Part shown: positions 1 through 8,600 of the stretch, piece by piece
Numbering within the stretch: the stretch's first letter is position 1
Layout: the number at the start of each line of letters is the position of its first letter
From: Acinetobacter sp. 10FS3-1
GTDB taxonomy: Bacteria; Pseudomonadota; Gammaproteobacteria; Pseudomonadales; Moraxellaceae
DNA length: 64,000 nt
Direction of reading: 5' to 3'
Assembly: GCF_013343215.1 (NCBI RefSeq)
Contig: NZ_CP039143.1
Span: 1,178,001 to 1,242,000 of the forward strand
Translations under genes and position numbers: made by a program
Notes under the pieces: generated by a model
Databases searched by the model: none
What the model was told of the DNA's origin: nothing
What the model saw: only the letters and a program-made list of their open reading frames with translations

Positions 1-478
1 ACCAGGCATAAGTACTAAAGAACAAGATTTGGAAGATACTGTTAAATGCAACTAAGGCTGCAACATACTGATTATCGCCACATGCCAGGCCATTCCACAC
101 CAGGACCATAGCAATACATCGGGCTAAACCAATCAGAATGAGACCTGTCATGTATTCAGGATAGGCGTGCAAAAAAATGATTGCCAAACCAAACATTAAG
201 CAAGGTGCTATGAGCCAGTTTTGAATGAGAGATAATGCAAGGGTACGCTTATCTTCAAAGACTTTAGGCAAGGTCGCATAGTCTACCTTGGCAAGTGGCG
301 GATACATCATCAAAATAAGCCCTATTGCGATAGGGATATTTACTGAGTTAATGCTTAATTGATCGAGTACTACAGATGTTTGAGGGAAAAATACCCCAAT
401 ACCTACGCCTAATGCCATGGCAATGAAAATCCATAGGGTGAGGTTTCGGTCTAAGAAGGAGAGCTTTGAGGCGGACAT
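1..478 (-). CDS. acr3: Arsenite efflux permease, Acr3 family (3' part cut by window edge)
   Basis: The frame opens with ATG at 478 and stays open to the left edge, so about 159 N-terminal residues of a roughly 350-residue membrane protein are visible. The start reads [18 protein letters not shown], followed by hydrophobic helices and the segment [19 protein letters not shown], which is typical of Acr3 permeases. Later, [13 protein letters not shown] and [20 protein letters not shown] carry the conserved cysteine region used in arsenite transport. Acr3 exports As(III), and in some members Sb(III), across the inner membrane using the proton-motive force. It follows arsR on the same strand with only a few bases between and is probably co-transcribed with it. 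The C-terminal half is outside the window, so completeness cannot be judged. Confidence 0.9.
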   Translation of the reverse strand, partial: MSASKLSFLDRNLTLWIFIAMALGVGIGVFFPQTSVVLDQLSINSVNIPIAIGLILMMYPPLAKVDYATLPKVFEDKRTLALSLIQNWLIAPCLMFGLAIIFLHAYPEYMTGLILIGLARCIAMVLVWNGLACGDNQYVAALVAFNSIFQILFFSTYAW

Positions 479-482
479 TGAA

Positions 483-797
483 TTACTCGCATTGCATAGA
501 GATAGATAGATTGCTCGCAGCTGTATTCACTACTTCATTACTTAACACATTGAGAACTGCATTTACCCATTCTGGTAAATCGGGATTTAATCGGTAGTAC
601 ACCCATTGTCCTTTGCGCTCATCTAGCAAAATTGAGAGGTTGCGAAGTAAAGCCAAGTGACGAGAAATCTTAGGTTGGCTCAGTTGTAATATCTCTGTGA
701 TTTCACACACACATACATTTTGTCTTTCTAAAATAATTTTTAAAATATCTAGACGTGTCGGGTCAGATAGGCACTTAAAGAAATCTGCTTGATCCAT
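483..797 (-). CDS. arsR: ArsR-family arsenic-responsive repressor
   Basis: This 104-residue protein is a winged-helix SmtB/ArsR repressor that releases DNA when As(III) binds. Residues 27-32 read NVCVCE, matching the alpha-3 metal motif of classical ArsR (CVC; Cys29 and Cys31). The recognition helix follows at about 33-55 ([20 protein letters not shown]). The beta-wing segment [11 protein letters not shown] is typical of the family. It lies upstream of acr3 on the minus strand and is divergent from arsC, with an 82-bp shared gap holding a palindrome, so it most likely controls both directions and itself. Length and motifs are normal; function is assigned from family and context. Confidence 0.92.
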   Translation of the reverse strand: MDQADFFKCLSDPTRLDILKIILERQNVCVCEITEILQLSQPKISRHLALLRNLSILLDERKGQWVYYRLNPDLPEWVNAVLNVLSNEVVNTAASNLSISMQCE

Positions 798-826
798 AAT
801 CGATACTCACATATATGCTATTGCGA

Positions 827-838
827 ATATACGTATAT
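827..838. promoter_or_regulatory. Palindrome in the arsR-arsC divergent promoter, candidate ArsR operator
   Basis: ATATACGTATAT is a perfect 12-bp palindrome inside the AT-rich 82-bp gap between the divergent arsR and arsC start codons. A related half, ATATATGC, lies just to the left. ArsR-type repressors bind short AT-rich dyads in such positions. Its role as the operator is inferred from location and symmetry. Confidence 0.5.
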
Positions 839-879
839 CCATATATAAATGCAATATTATGAATGCCTGAGTAAATCCA

Positions 880-1308
880 ATGTCATCAAAAGTTAAGATC
901 TATCATAACCCTGCTTGTGGAACATCCAGAAATACACTGGCGCTAATTCGAAATGCAGGCGTAGAACCTGAAATTATTGAGTATCTTCTTAACCCTCCAA
1001 GCAAGAACGAACTCATGAATCTAATTGAAAAATCAGGCCTTTCTGTACGTGAAGCTATTCGTAAAAATGTAGAACCTTTTGCAACTCTTCAATTAGATCA
1101 GCAACACTGGACAGATGAACAGCTCATTCATTTTATGCTTGAGTATCCAATTTTAATTAATCGTCCATTTGTGGTGACAGAGGTCGGTGTAAAACTTTGT
1201 AGACCCTCTGAACTCGTTTTAGATATTTTGTCTGCGCCTCAATTGGGAGCTTTTACCAAAGAGGATGGTGAAATGATTATTGATGAAAATGGTGAACGGA
1301 TTAAGTAA
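880..1308 (+). CDS. arsC: Arsenate reductase, glutaredoxin-dependent ArsC type
   Basis: This 142-residue cytoplasmic enzyme reduces As(V) to As(III) with glutathione/glutaredoxin, making the substrate for the Acr3 exporter. The N-terminus has a thioredoxin-like fold start (KVKIYHNPACGTSRNTL) with the catalytic Cys13 in HNPACGTSRNT. Downstream LSVREAIRKN and PILINRPFVV supply the arginines that bind arsenate in the E. coli plasmid ArsC family. The length matches that family. It is transcribed away from arsR, so the locus is a compact three-gene arsenic resistance module, with reduction and efflux coupled and the regulator in the middle. Confidence 0.94.
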   Translation: MSSKVKIYHNPACGTSRNTLALIRNAGVEPEIIEYLLNPPSKNELMNLIEKSGLSVREAIRKNVEPFATLQLDQQHWTDEQLIHFMLEYPILINRPFVVTEVGVKLCRPSELVLDILSAPQLGAFTKEDGEMIIDENGERIK

Positions 1309-1351
1309 ATCCACTGCATTTAATATAGAGGTGGTTACCCGAACATTAAAA

Positions 1352-1374
1352 AGCCCCAATCTAAGATTGGGGCT
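1352..1374. terminator. Hairpin after arsC
   Basis: AGCCCCAATCT and AGATTGGGGCT form an 11-bp stem with almost no loop. An A-run precedes it (a T-run on the minus strand), while the plus strand lacks a good U-tract, so it may act in either direction. It isolates the ars cluster from the next gene. Confidence 0.55.
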
Positions 1375-1476
1375 GCGTCTAATCTGTATTATATTAATTT
1401 TAGGGAATTTTTACTATAAAATAAAATGTTAAGCTTGTATTTTACTATCAGTAATTTCAAATAATAGAGTCACTCG

Positions 1477-2385
1477 ATGCTTAAAAAAATTATCCTAAGT
1501 CTTTGCTTGGGTTTATCTAATGTAGCTATCGCAAAAAGCGTAGCTTTGAGTTTTGATGATGGTTTAGACCCATCAATTAATGCAGATGCTCAACACATCA
1601 ATGAAGATATTTTAAGTACATTAAAACAAAATAAAATCCAGGCAATCGTTTATCCGAGTATAAGTAAAATTGGAGGAACAAACGGATTAAATATAATTTC
1701 TAATTGGGGCAAACAAGGACATCGTATTGGTAATCATGGAAATTTACATCTAAATCTTAATAAAGATGAAGTAAATTTATCTACTTATTTACAAGATATG
1801 CAACAAGGTCATGAAATGTTTTCCTCATTAGCAGGATTTATACCACGTTACCGCTTTCCATTTCTTAAAGAGGGAAATACTCTAGAAAAAAGGGATAATG
1901 TGCGTAAATGGCTGAGTAGCCATAGCTATAAATCTGGCGCTGTTAGCATCGATGCGAGTGATTGGTATTACAATCAATTGTTTCTGAAATATCATCAAGA
2001 AAAAGATCAAACAAGCCTGGCTAAATTAAAACAAGCTTACATTGTCCATTTACTTGATCGAGCGAAATATTATGATGATTTAGCCATACAAACATTAGGA
2101 CGATCTCCAAACCATGTACTTTTACTGAATATAAGAGCTATTAATGCCGCTTGGCTAGAAGACATAATTGCTTCCTTCAAGAGGGAAGGCTGGAAATTTA
2201 TTGATAGTGATACCGCCTATCAAGACGCTATTTATAAAATTCAGCCAAATTTATTGCCTGCTGGTGAAAGTATCATCTGGAATATTGCGCAAATTTATGG
2301 TGTGAATAATTTACGTTATCCAGCAGAAGATGCTCCATATGAATATCTAAATTTGGCAAACCATGGTTTGGAAGTTGAAAAGTAA
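1477..2385 (+). CDS. Secreted polysaccharide deacetylase family protein (NodB-like)
   Basis: 302 residues. A signal peptide (MLKKIILSLCLGLSNVAIA) is followed directly by the NodB homology domain. Motif 1 is LSFDDG with Asp27-Asp28. Motif 2 is NHGNLH, giving the metal ligands His87 and His91. Motif 3 is PRYRFPF near residue 125, and motif 4 is SIDASDWYY. This is the full set of metal-binding and catalytic elements of carbohydrate esterase family 4, which removes acetyl groups from N-acetylated sugars in the periplasm or at the surface. The real substrate is unknown. The gene stands alone between the ars cluster and a 335-bp gap and looks more AT-rich than its neighbours, so recent acquisition is possible. 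Confidence 0.82.
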   Translation: MLKKIILSLCLGLSNVAIAKSVALSFDDGLDPSINADAQHINEDILSTLKQNKIQAIVYPSISKIGGTNGLNIISNWGKQGHRIGNHGNLHLNLNKDEVNLSTYLQDMQQGHEMFSSLAGFIPRYRFPFLKEGNTLEKRDNVRKWLSSHSYKSGAVSIDASDWYYNQLFLKYHQEKDQTSLAKLKQAYIVHLLDRAKYYDDLAIQTLGRSPNHVLLLNIRAINAAWLEDIIASFKREGWKFIDSDTAYQDAIYKIQPNLLPAGESIIWNIAQIYGVNNLRYPAEDAPYEYLNLANHGLEVEK

Positions 2386-2720
2386 ATCCTTCATTTAACA
2401 TAAAAGCCATTGCTTTAAGCTATTCTTCATGTCAACTATCTTCTACATTTAAGAAAAAATAATTTTCCATCCTTTGATAGACTCAGACCCATCCCATGTT
2501 CCACTTGCCCACAATATTTACAACCAAGTAAATAAATGCCGACAACCCTGTCTATATAAACTACCTTATGATTTTTAATCACTTATTGAATCATAATAGC
2601 TTGTTTATCAGATTTTTTGATACCTATTTAACTTGCAGCTCTTATGGGCTTATTTCGATTTAAACCCAATTTAACTCATCTGCGCTAAAATATCCGGCAA
2701 ATGTCGCTTTAGAGTTTCCC
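2386..2720. other. 335-bp intergenic stretch, no gene seen
   Basis: AT-rich sequence with stops in all frames and no clear hairpin terminator for the deacetylase gene. It presumably contains the promoter of the next gene in its last 100 bases. Nothing else is recognised. Confidence 0.5.
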
Positions 2721-3431
2721 ATGCTATATCCCATGCCTAAAAAAATCCAATTCACTCCATCGCCAGCTAAATGGCAACTTGCTGCCAATGAATCGGTTTT
2801 GGTCTTGGTGGGATTACATAACCTGCGCATGCAGACTGGAATCCAAGATATGGAACTCATGAAAAATCTTATTCAGATTAGCAATAAAGCCAAAGCACTG
2901 GATATTCCGATTGTTGATTTATATGGTGATGACCTGATGCAGGGCATGCAACAACTCGGTGAATATGCTTCAACCCATCCCCAACTGATTTTTGCAGGAC
3001 AGGTGACGCCGATGCTGAAACAGATTTTACCGCATCTGCAAAGCGTGACAGAGCACATCTGTGTGGTGGATGATGCAGTTTTGCTGGCCAATCAGGAGCA
3101 GCATATCCAGTGGATTGAAAATATCTCGCAGCAGGGTTTACATCACATGAGCAGTTATAGCCTGACACGTTTATGGAGTTTAAGTGCGCCGTCAAACTAT
3201 GTACTGTCGATCAAAGGCATTATGTTAGCTGTGGCTGAACAGCTGGATATGGATGCTCTGGAAATTGATCCTTATATCGACTTAAAACAGTATGGACTGG
3301 ACTCTGTAGCAATGGTCAGCCTGGTGGGAGTATGGCGCGCACATGGTGCAGAGCTGCGTTATGAAGATGTGCTTGAACATGCTTCCTTGCATGAATTGGC
3401 AAGTTTTGTGCTGCAATCTGTACGCCGCTAG
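2721..3431 (+). CDS. Isochorismatase-like protein with C-terminal carrier (ArCP) domain, catalytic motif degenerate
   Basis: 236 residues with the two-domain plan of EntB/DhbB/BasF: an isochorismatase-like N-terminal part (about 1-160) and a carrier domain (about 165-232). The carrier domain is convincing: DLKQYGLDSVAMVSL has the phosphopantetheine serine at Ser195, close to EntB DYGLDSVRMM. The N-terminal part is weak. Where EntB has LLIHDMQ with the catalytic Asp, this protein reads VLVGLHNL, and the GCMTTATDAF nucleophile-loop segment is not present. It therefore probably cannot cleave isochorismate and may only act as an acyl or aryl carrier. No siderophore genes adjoin it; neighbours are housekeeping. 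The initiator could be Met1 or Met5. Confidence 0.7.
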   Translation: MLYPMPKKIQFTPSPAKWQLAANESVLVLVGLHNLRMQTGIQDMELMKNLIQISNKAKALDIPIVDLYGDDLMQGMQQLGEYASTHPQLIFAGQVTPMLKQILPHLQSVTEHICVVDDAVLLANQEQHIQWIENISQQGLHHMSSYSLTRLWSLSAPSNYVLSIKGIMLAVAEQLDMDALEIDPYIDLKQYGLDSVAMVSLVGVWRAHGAELRYEDVLEHASLHELASFVLQSVRR

Positions 3432-3561
3432 AGAGTGATTGAGTAATTTACTCCACATAATCGGAAATTTCTTCGGCATTTATATAAAAGCGCATTGTAA
3501 TTATTCGCCAAGCTTTCTATTATGGCCGCCTTATTTTTCGCGATCAGCCTGGGATTGAACT

Positions 3562-4206
3562 TTGAGTAATTTTCTAACCGAACATCTGATACATCGTGAT
3601 AAGGATTTTATGGTCATCCATAAAGCGGCTGGTTTGCTTACAGTTCCAGGGAAGACAGAAGATTTACAAGACTGTCTCATTAGCCGTCTCATGAAAATAG
3701 AGCCCAAAACCTTGCTCATCCATCGTCTGGATCGGGACACCTCCGGCATTTTAGTGTTTGCCTTGAGCCGGGAAGGGCAAAAATCTATTTCTCGCCAATT
3801 TCAGGAACGCCAGACGGATAAAACCTATCAGGCAATTGTGGCGGGAACTCTGGACGGCGAAGGAATGGTGGATGTTCCCGTGATTTATGATCCGGACCAT
3901 CCGCCATTACATATTGCAGAACCAAATCATAATAAGCCTGCACTCACCCATTGGCAGGCCATTGAACATTTTGAAATTCAGGGACAAGCTGTCACTCGTG
4001 TAAAATTGACTCCGATTACGGGGCGCTCACATCAGCTGCGTGTGCATATGCAGTATCTTGGACATCCTATTATTGGAGATACCTTGTATGCTACACCTGA
4101 GCAGCAACAGCTGAGCGTACGCTTATGTTTGCATGCCGAACGTTTAAGTTTCTCTCATCCTCACACACAACAACCGGTTGAATTTTATTGTCCGGCGCCA
4201 TTCTAG
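3562..4206 (+). CDS. rluA: RluA-type pseudouridine synthase (23S rRNA/tRNA)
   Basis: 214 residues of the RluA catalytic domain without an S4 domain, as in E. coli RluA, which modifies U746 of 23S rRNA and U32 of several tRNAs. The catalytic motif HRLDRDTSG has the nucleophilic Asp57. ITGRSHQLRVHMQYLGHPIIGD is the conserved C-terminal core, and DKTYQAIV is the family KxY motif. The overall alignment to RluA runs from start to end (GLLTVPGK against GLLSVPGR). The only fitting start is TTG at 3562, with GGGA a few bases upstream; no ATG is available before the conserved region. Specificity for position 746/32 rather than another uridine is inferred from overall likeness. Confidence 0.88.
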   Translation: MSNFLTEHLIHRDKDFMVIHKAAGLLTVPGKTEDLQDCLISRLMKIEPKTLLIHRLDRDTSGILVFALSREGQKSISRQFQERQTDKTYQAIVAGTLDGEGMVDVPVIYDPDHPPLHIAEPNHNKPALTHWQAIEHFEIQGQAVTRVKLTPITGRSHQLRVHMQYLGHPIIGDTLYATPEQQQLSVRLCLHAERLSFSHPHTQQPVEFYCPAPF

Positions 4207-4358
4207 GGGTGAGTTTTTTAATCGGCGTGAATTATACTCACTTTTTAGTGGGCTTTATGTCAAAATACATTGCTTGAAGGTGTGAAGTTTTGCTCCAATG
4301 ACATTTCGTGATGGAGCCTGATATTCATAATCTTGTACTTAAGATAAAGGTGGAAAAA

Positions 4359-7187
4359 TTGCAGCAATTTGCTATTGGTCAACGTTGGTTATCAGATACT
4401 GAAACAGAACTCGGCTTAGGAGTTCTCATTGATGTTGATGAACGATCGGTCAGCATTTTATTCCCAAAAAGCGATGAAACGCGTGTCTATGCACGTAGCA
4501 ATGCACCTTTGTCCCGCATCATTTTTAATGCCAATGACGAGCTGCAAGATCAGGAAGGTATTTACTGGACCGTGGAATCGGTCGAAGACCGTCATGGCGT
4601 GGTCCGTTACCACGTAGTACGCACGCTTGAAGATGGCAGCGAAGAGCGTAAAGCCCTCAATGAAACCCGTGTGGGTGCAAGTATTCAGCTATCCAAGCCG
4701 CTGGATCGTTTGCTGGCCAGCCAGATTGATTATAAAGAATGGTATGACCTGCGTATTGAAGCCTTGCTGATGCAAGCCAATATGCAAAGCAGCCCCTTAC
4801 GCGGCCTGATTGGTTCACGTGTTGGTCTGATTCCCCATCAGCTGTATATTGCCCATGAAGTTGGTCAGCGTTTTGCGCCGCGTGTATTACTGGCCGATGA
4901 AGTTGGCTTGGGTAAAACCATTGAAGCCGGCCTGATCATGCACCAGCAACTTAAAACAGGACGTTCTGAACGTATCCTGATTCTGGTTCCAGATTCATTA
5001 CAATATCAGTGGATGATTGAAATGCGCCGCCGTTTCAATCTGGAATTCTCCCTGTTTGATCTGACCCGTACCGCTTCGATCAAGGAACATGATCCGGATC
5101 TTAACCCGTTCCTGACCGAGCAGCGCATCATTGCATCTGTCGATTTGATGATTGACCATGAAGATTTACGTGAACAGGCTTTAGAAGCAGGTTTCGATTT
5201 GCTGGTGGTCGACGAAGCGCACCATTTAATGTGGAGCGAAGAAGAAGGCGGTAATGACCGTTATGACCTGGTTGAAGAGCTGGCAGAGCACACAGCAGGC
5301 GTTTTACTGCTTACCGCAACACCAGAACAGCTGGGCGTAGAAAGTCACTTTGCGCGTCTGCGCTTACTTGATCCGCAGCGTTTTAGCTCACTGGACCGTT
5401 TCCTGGATGAAGAAGAACAATATCAGCATACTGCTAAAATTGCTGAAGCCTTGATGTCAGATATGCCACTTGAAGCCGAACATCTGACTGCAATTGAAGA
5501 CTTGTTAGGTCATGCGATTGAAGATACAGCAGAACAACGCTTCCGTGCGATTCATGAACTGCTGGACCGTCATGGTACAGGTCGTATTCTGTTTCGTAAC
5601 ACGCGTGAAGCCATTCAGGGCTTCCCGGGCCGTGACTGTCAGCCTGTACCACTGCCAGCACCAGAAAACTGGTCTAAAGATGGCAAGCTACGTGAACAGA
5701 TGTGGCCGGAAGAAGCCCAGCTCGATGGCTCATGGATGGAGACTGATCCACGTGTCATGTGGCTGATGGAAAAATTGCGTACCGATCTGAAACACAAGAA
5801 GGTATTGCTGATTGCACGCAGCGGTCCGGTGGTAGAAGCGCTAGAAAATGTACTTCGCTTACATGCCGGTATCCGTACCGCGATGTTCCATGAGGGGATG
5901 AGCCTGCTGGAACGTGACCAGGCAGCGGCTTATTTTGCTGAAGACTCTTATGGTGCACAGATTCTGCTCTGTTCAGAAATTGGTTCTGAAGGGCGTAACT
6001 TCCAGTTTGCTTCTGATCTGATTCTGTTTGACTTGCCGGCGAATCCTGATGTGCTGGAACAGCGTATTGGCCGTCTGGACCGGATCGGCCAGGAAAACCG
6101 TATTCAGATTCATGTGCCTTATTTAGTGGGTACAGCGCAAGAGCGGATGTTCCGCTGGTATAACGAAGCCCTGAATATTTTTAGTAATATTTCTCCTACA
6201 GCGCAAACTTTGCAAGAAAACTTCATTGTGGCATTAAAAGATTGCCTGCTGGCGGACAAAGGCCAGGAATTTGAAGATCTGCTGGAAGAAGTCAGCGTAC
6301 AACGTGAAGCACTGGAAGCCGAGTTGCAGGCTGGCCGTGACCGACTGCTTGAGTATAATTCTTGTCGTCCTGTTGTGGCGCAGGAAATTGTCAAGGCACT
6401 CGAAGACTATGATGACAACACAAATCTGCCTGTGTTTATGAAACGCTTTATGGCATCGACCAATATTGATTTTGATGAGCAAAGCAATGGAACCGTAATT
6501 ATCAAGCCCACAGATCAGATGCAGGTACAAGGTTTGACGCTGGACGAAGATGGTATGACGGCGACGTTCTACCGTGATCAGGCGCAAATCAGGGAAGATG
6601 CACAGTACCTGACCCTTGAGCATCCATTTACCGAAAGTGTGATGGAAATGATCAATACTCAAGGCTTTGGCAGTACCAACGTTGCTGTGTTAAAGTCAGC
6701 CGCTTTACCGCAAGGTTCTGTATTGCTGGAAGTCTGGTTTAAAGTTGATGTTATTGCACCTAAAGCGCTGAACCTGCCATCTAGCTTGCCACAGCAATTG
6801 ATTCGCGTCTTGCTGAGTGAAAAAGGTCAGGATCTGTCACAGAAGATTGCCCCAGAAATCCTGAAACCGTATTTACATCATCTAGATGGTAATAGCTGCC
6901 GTCAGGTGGTCAAAGCCCGTCGTGATATTATTGAGGCACGTTACCAGCAAGCTCTTGAACTGGCACGTGCGAATTTACCAAACTTCAAGCAGCAGGCCAA
7001 AGAAGTGTATGGTAATAAATGGCAATATGAAATTGACCGTTTGACTTATCTGAAGCAGTTCAACCCAAGTATCCGTGAAGATGAAATTGCCCGTTTACAG
7101 AAGTTGCAAAAAGAAGGCTTAAGCCTGCTGGATGGATTATCGGTGACGCCTGAAGGTATTCAGGTAATGGTGGTAGTAAAACCATAA
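4359..7187 (+). CDS. rapA: RNA polymerase-associated SWI2/SNF2 ATPase RapA (HepA)
   Basis: RapA binds core RNA polymerase and recycles it after transcription using ATP. N-terminal Tudor-like domains start QQFAIGQRWLSDTETELGLG, matching E. coli MPFTLGQRWISDTE. Walker A is ADEVGLGKT and the DExH box is VVDEAHHL. Helicase C-terminal motifs include SEIGSEGRNFQ and QRIGRLDRIGQ, followed by the long RapA C-terminal region. I chose the TTG at 4359 because AAGGTGG precedes it and because of the N-terminal match; a longer reading from GTG 4308 or ATG 4311 has no ribosome site. The product is then about 942 residues against 968 in E. coli. It is followed by a clear terminator, so probably monocistronic. 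Confidence 0.95.
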   Translation: MQQFAIGQRWLSDTETELGLGVLIDVDERSVSILFPKSDETRVYARSNAPLSRIIFNANDELQDQEGIYWTVESVEDRHGVVRYHVVRTLEDGSEERKALNETRVGASIQLSKPLDRLLASQIDYKEWYDLRIEALLMQANMQSSPLRGLIGSRVGLIPHQLYIAHEVGQRFAPRVLLADEVGLGKTIEAGLIMHQQLKTGRSERILILVPDSLQYQWMIEMRRRFNLEFSLFDLTRTASIKEHDPDLNPFLTEQRIIASVDLMIDHEDLREQALEAGFDLLVVDEAHHLMWSEEEGGNDRYDLVEELAEHTAGVLLLTATPEQLGVESHFARLRLLDPQRFSSLDRFLDEEEQYQHTAKIAEALMSDMPLEAEHLTAIEDLLGHAIEDTAEQRFRAIHELLDRHGTGRILFRNTREAIQGFPGRDCQPVPLPAPENWSKDGKLREQMWPEEAQLDGSWMETDPRVMWLMEKLRTDLKHKKVLLIARSGPVVEALENVLRLHAGIRTAMFHEGMSLLERDQAAAYFAEDSYGAQILLCSEIGSEGRNFQFASDLILFDLPANPDVLEQRIGRLDRIGQENRIQIHVPYLVGTAQERMFRWYNEALNIFSNISPTAQTLQENFIVALKDCLLADKGQEFEDLLEEVSVQREALEAELQAGRDRLLEYNSCRPVVAQEIVKALEDYDDNTNLPVFMKRFMASTNIDFDEQSNGTVIIKPTDQMQVQGLTLDEDGMTATFYRDQAQIREDAQYLTLEHPFTESVMEMINTQGFGSTNVAVLKSAALPQGSVLLEVWFKVDVIAPKALNLPSSLPQQLIRVLLSEKGQDLSQKIAPEILKPYLHHLDGNSCRQVVKARRDIIEARYQQALELARANLPNFKQQAKEVYGNKWQYEIDRLTYLKQFNPSIREDEIARLQKLQKEGLSLLDGLSVTPEGIQVMVVVKP

Positions 7188-7216
7188 ACGCTCATTGAGC
7201 AAAAAGATATTTCTTA

Positions 7217-7243
7217 AAAGCAGTCTTCGGGCTGCTTTTATTT
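7217..7243 (+). terminator. Intrinsic terminator of rapA
   Basis: AAAAGCAG and CTGCTTTT pair around the loop TCTTCGGG, followed by a T-rich tail, 30 bases after the rapA stop. Confidence 0.8.
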
Positions 7244-7343
7244 TTAAACTTTTAGCAAGCCAGACCTTTAATCGGGCCATTTTGTGTATGGGTCTATTTT
7301 TGGTTAAAATTTTGACTTCCTTAAAATTATAAAGAAAAATAAT

Positions 7344-7610
7344 ATGTCTAAAGCCTTAATTACCATCGGAGCCAAAACTTCACATGGTGGGGTGGTCGTT
7401 GAAGAAGAAGCTTCTTTTCTGGTCAATGGCGTTGCAGTTCATTTACATGCAATGAAACATTATTGTCCAAAATGCCAGCTTGTCGTCATGGCGATTGCTG
7501 CTGATCCGTCGTTTCAGGTTCATGGCCGGGCAGTGGTCCTGGCTGGAGATAAAACCACCTGTGGAGCAATTTTTCTACCGATGCAAAGTCTGGTGGTTGC
7601 ACAAAAATAA
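7344..7610 (+). CDS. PAAR domain protein, orphan T6SS-type spike tip
   Basis: 88 residues consisting of a single PAAR domain. The family signature appears as ITIGAKTSHGGVV near the start, then VNGVAVHLHAMKHYCPKC and VHGRAVVLAGDKTTCGA, the pseudo-threefold glycine-rich loops that fold into a metal-bound cone. PAAR proteins cap the VgrG spike of type VI secretion systems and can carry effectors. No vgrG, hcp or effector gene adjoins this copy, and it has no C-terminal toxin extension. It may serve a T6SS encoded elsewhere. The upstream ribosome site is weak (AAAGAAAA). Confidence 0.8.
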   Translation: MSKALITIGAKTSHGGVVVEEEASFLVNGVAVHLHAMKHYCPKCQLVVMAIAADPSFQVHGRAVVLAGDKTTCGAIFLPMQSLVVAQK

Positions 7611-7650
7611 TGCTGAGTCCAGTTATAAAGTGCCTGTTATCAAAGGCCTG

Positions 7651-7664
7651 TGACTTTAAAGTCA
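7651..7664. repeat. 14-bp perfect palindrome
   Basis: TGACTTTAAAGTCA lies midway between the PAAR gene and the alpha/beta hydrolase. It could be an operator for the hydrolase gene or part of a weak terminator; there is no T-run. Confidence 0.35.
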
Positions 7665-7747
7665 TAGATTGATGATTTCTGCCCTATAGCATTCAAGTTT
7701 GAATGATTAAGCTGAGGCAATATCTCAGAAGATAAGCAAAGATAAAA

Positions 7748-8545
7748 ATGAAACCCGTATTATATTTTACCCATGCGAATGGTATTCCCTCTGCGAGTTA
7801 TCGAAAGTTTTTAGATCATTTTCAGGATGAATATACGGTCAAATCCATTCCGTTGATTGGAATGAATCCACACTACCCGATCACCAAAGACTGGCGTTAT
7901 CTGGTGGATGAAGTCATTGATGATATTCAGCAGCAGGCGCCGTGCCAGAAAGTGGTGGGGTTAGGGCACTCTTTTGGCGGCTTAATTACGCTCATGGCGG
8001 CATATCGCCGGCCAGAACTTTTTTCCAGACTGGTGATTATGGACCCGCCGTTTGTTATTGGAAAAAAAAGTGCGCTTTTTGAGCTGGTAAAAAAACTGAA
8101 TCTGAAAAGTATTGACCGTTTTACCCCGGCAGGTATTACCTTAAAGCGTAAAGATTACTGGCCATCGCGCCAGGCCGCGGCTGAAGCGCTCAGGATGAAT
8201 CGCCTGTTTAAGCATTTTGATGAGCAGTGTTTTGATGATTATATTGCAAGTGGAATAGTGGCCAATCCACAGGGTGGAGTCACGTTGCGTATCCCGAAAC
8301 AGATTGAAGCTGAAATTTTTCGGACAGTGCCGGCCTGGTGGTGGAGAACGCCACGTAAACCACCGCAAGTCCCCGTACATCTGATTACTGCTGAACATAG
8401 CCAGTTTTATCAGCAAGGACTACCACAAGGAATACAGAAGTTTTACCAGATAGAATATTCGGTGGTGCAGGGCGGTCATATGTTTCCGCTTGAACATCCT
8501 GAAGCAACAGCAAATCACGTCAATGCCCAGCTGCAGTTGCTTTAA
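7748..8545 (+). CDS. Alpha/beta hydrolase
   Basis: 265 residues of a compact alpha/beta hydrolase. The oxyanion-hole segment is THANGIPSAS near the N-terminus. The nucleophile elbow is GHSFG with Ser75. The catalytic His lies in GGHMFPLEHPE near the C-terminus, and an acid in LITAEHSQF or nearby completes the triad. No signal peptide or membrane segment is seen, so it should be cytoplasmic. Substrate is unknown: this fold covers esterases, lipases, haloalkane dehalogenases and others. It faces the TetR-family gene convergently and seems independent of the PAAR gene upstream. Confidence 0.82.
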   Translation: MKPVLYFTHANGIPSASYRKFLDHFQDEYTVKSIPLIGMNPHYPITKDWRYLVDEVIDDIQQQAPCQKVVGLGHSFGGLITLMAAYRRPELFSRLVIMDPPFVIGKKSALFELVKKLNLKSIDRFTPAGITLKRKDYWPSRQAAAEALRMNRLFKHFDEQCFDDYIASGIVANPQGGVTLRIPKQIEAEIFRTVPAWWWRTPRKPPQVPVHLITAEHSQFYQQGLPQGIQKFYQIEYSVVQGGHMFPLEHPEATANHVNAQLQLL

Positions 8546-8554
8546 ACCATAAAG

Positions 8555-8579
8555 CAAGAGGCTTGATCTGAGTCTCTTG
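8555..8579. terminator. Weak hairpin between convergent genes
   Basis: CAAGAG and CTCTTG pair around a 13-base loop in the short gap between the convergent hydrolase and TetR-family genes. It could act as a terminator for both, but the stem is short. Confidence 0.35.
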
Positions 8580-8600
8580 TTGTATTGACTTAACTTTCAG

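Noticed and set aside
4308..4358. Longer rapA start at GTG/ATG
   Set aside because: No ribosome site, and the extra residues do not match RapA; TTG 4359 has AAGGTGG and the right N-terminus.
5434..5766. Overlapping ORFs within rapA on both strands
   Set aside because: They are shadows of the real gene in other frames.
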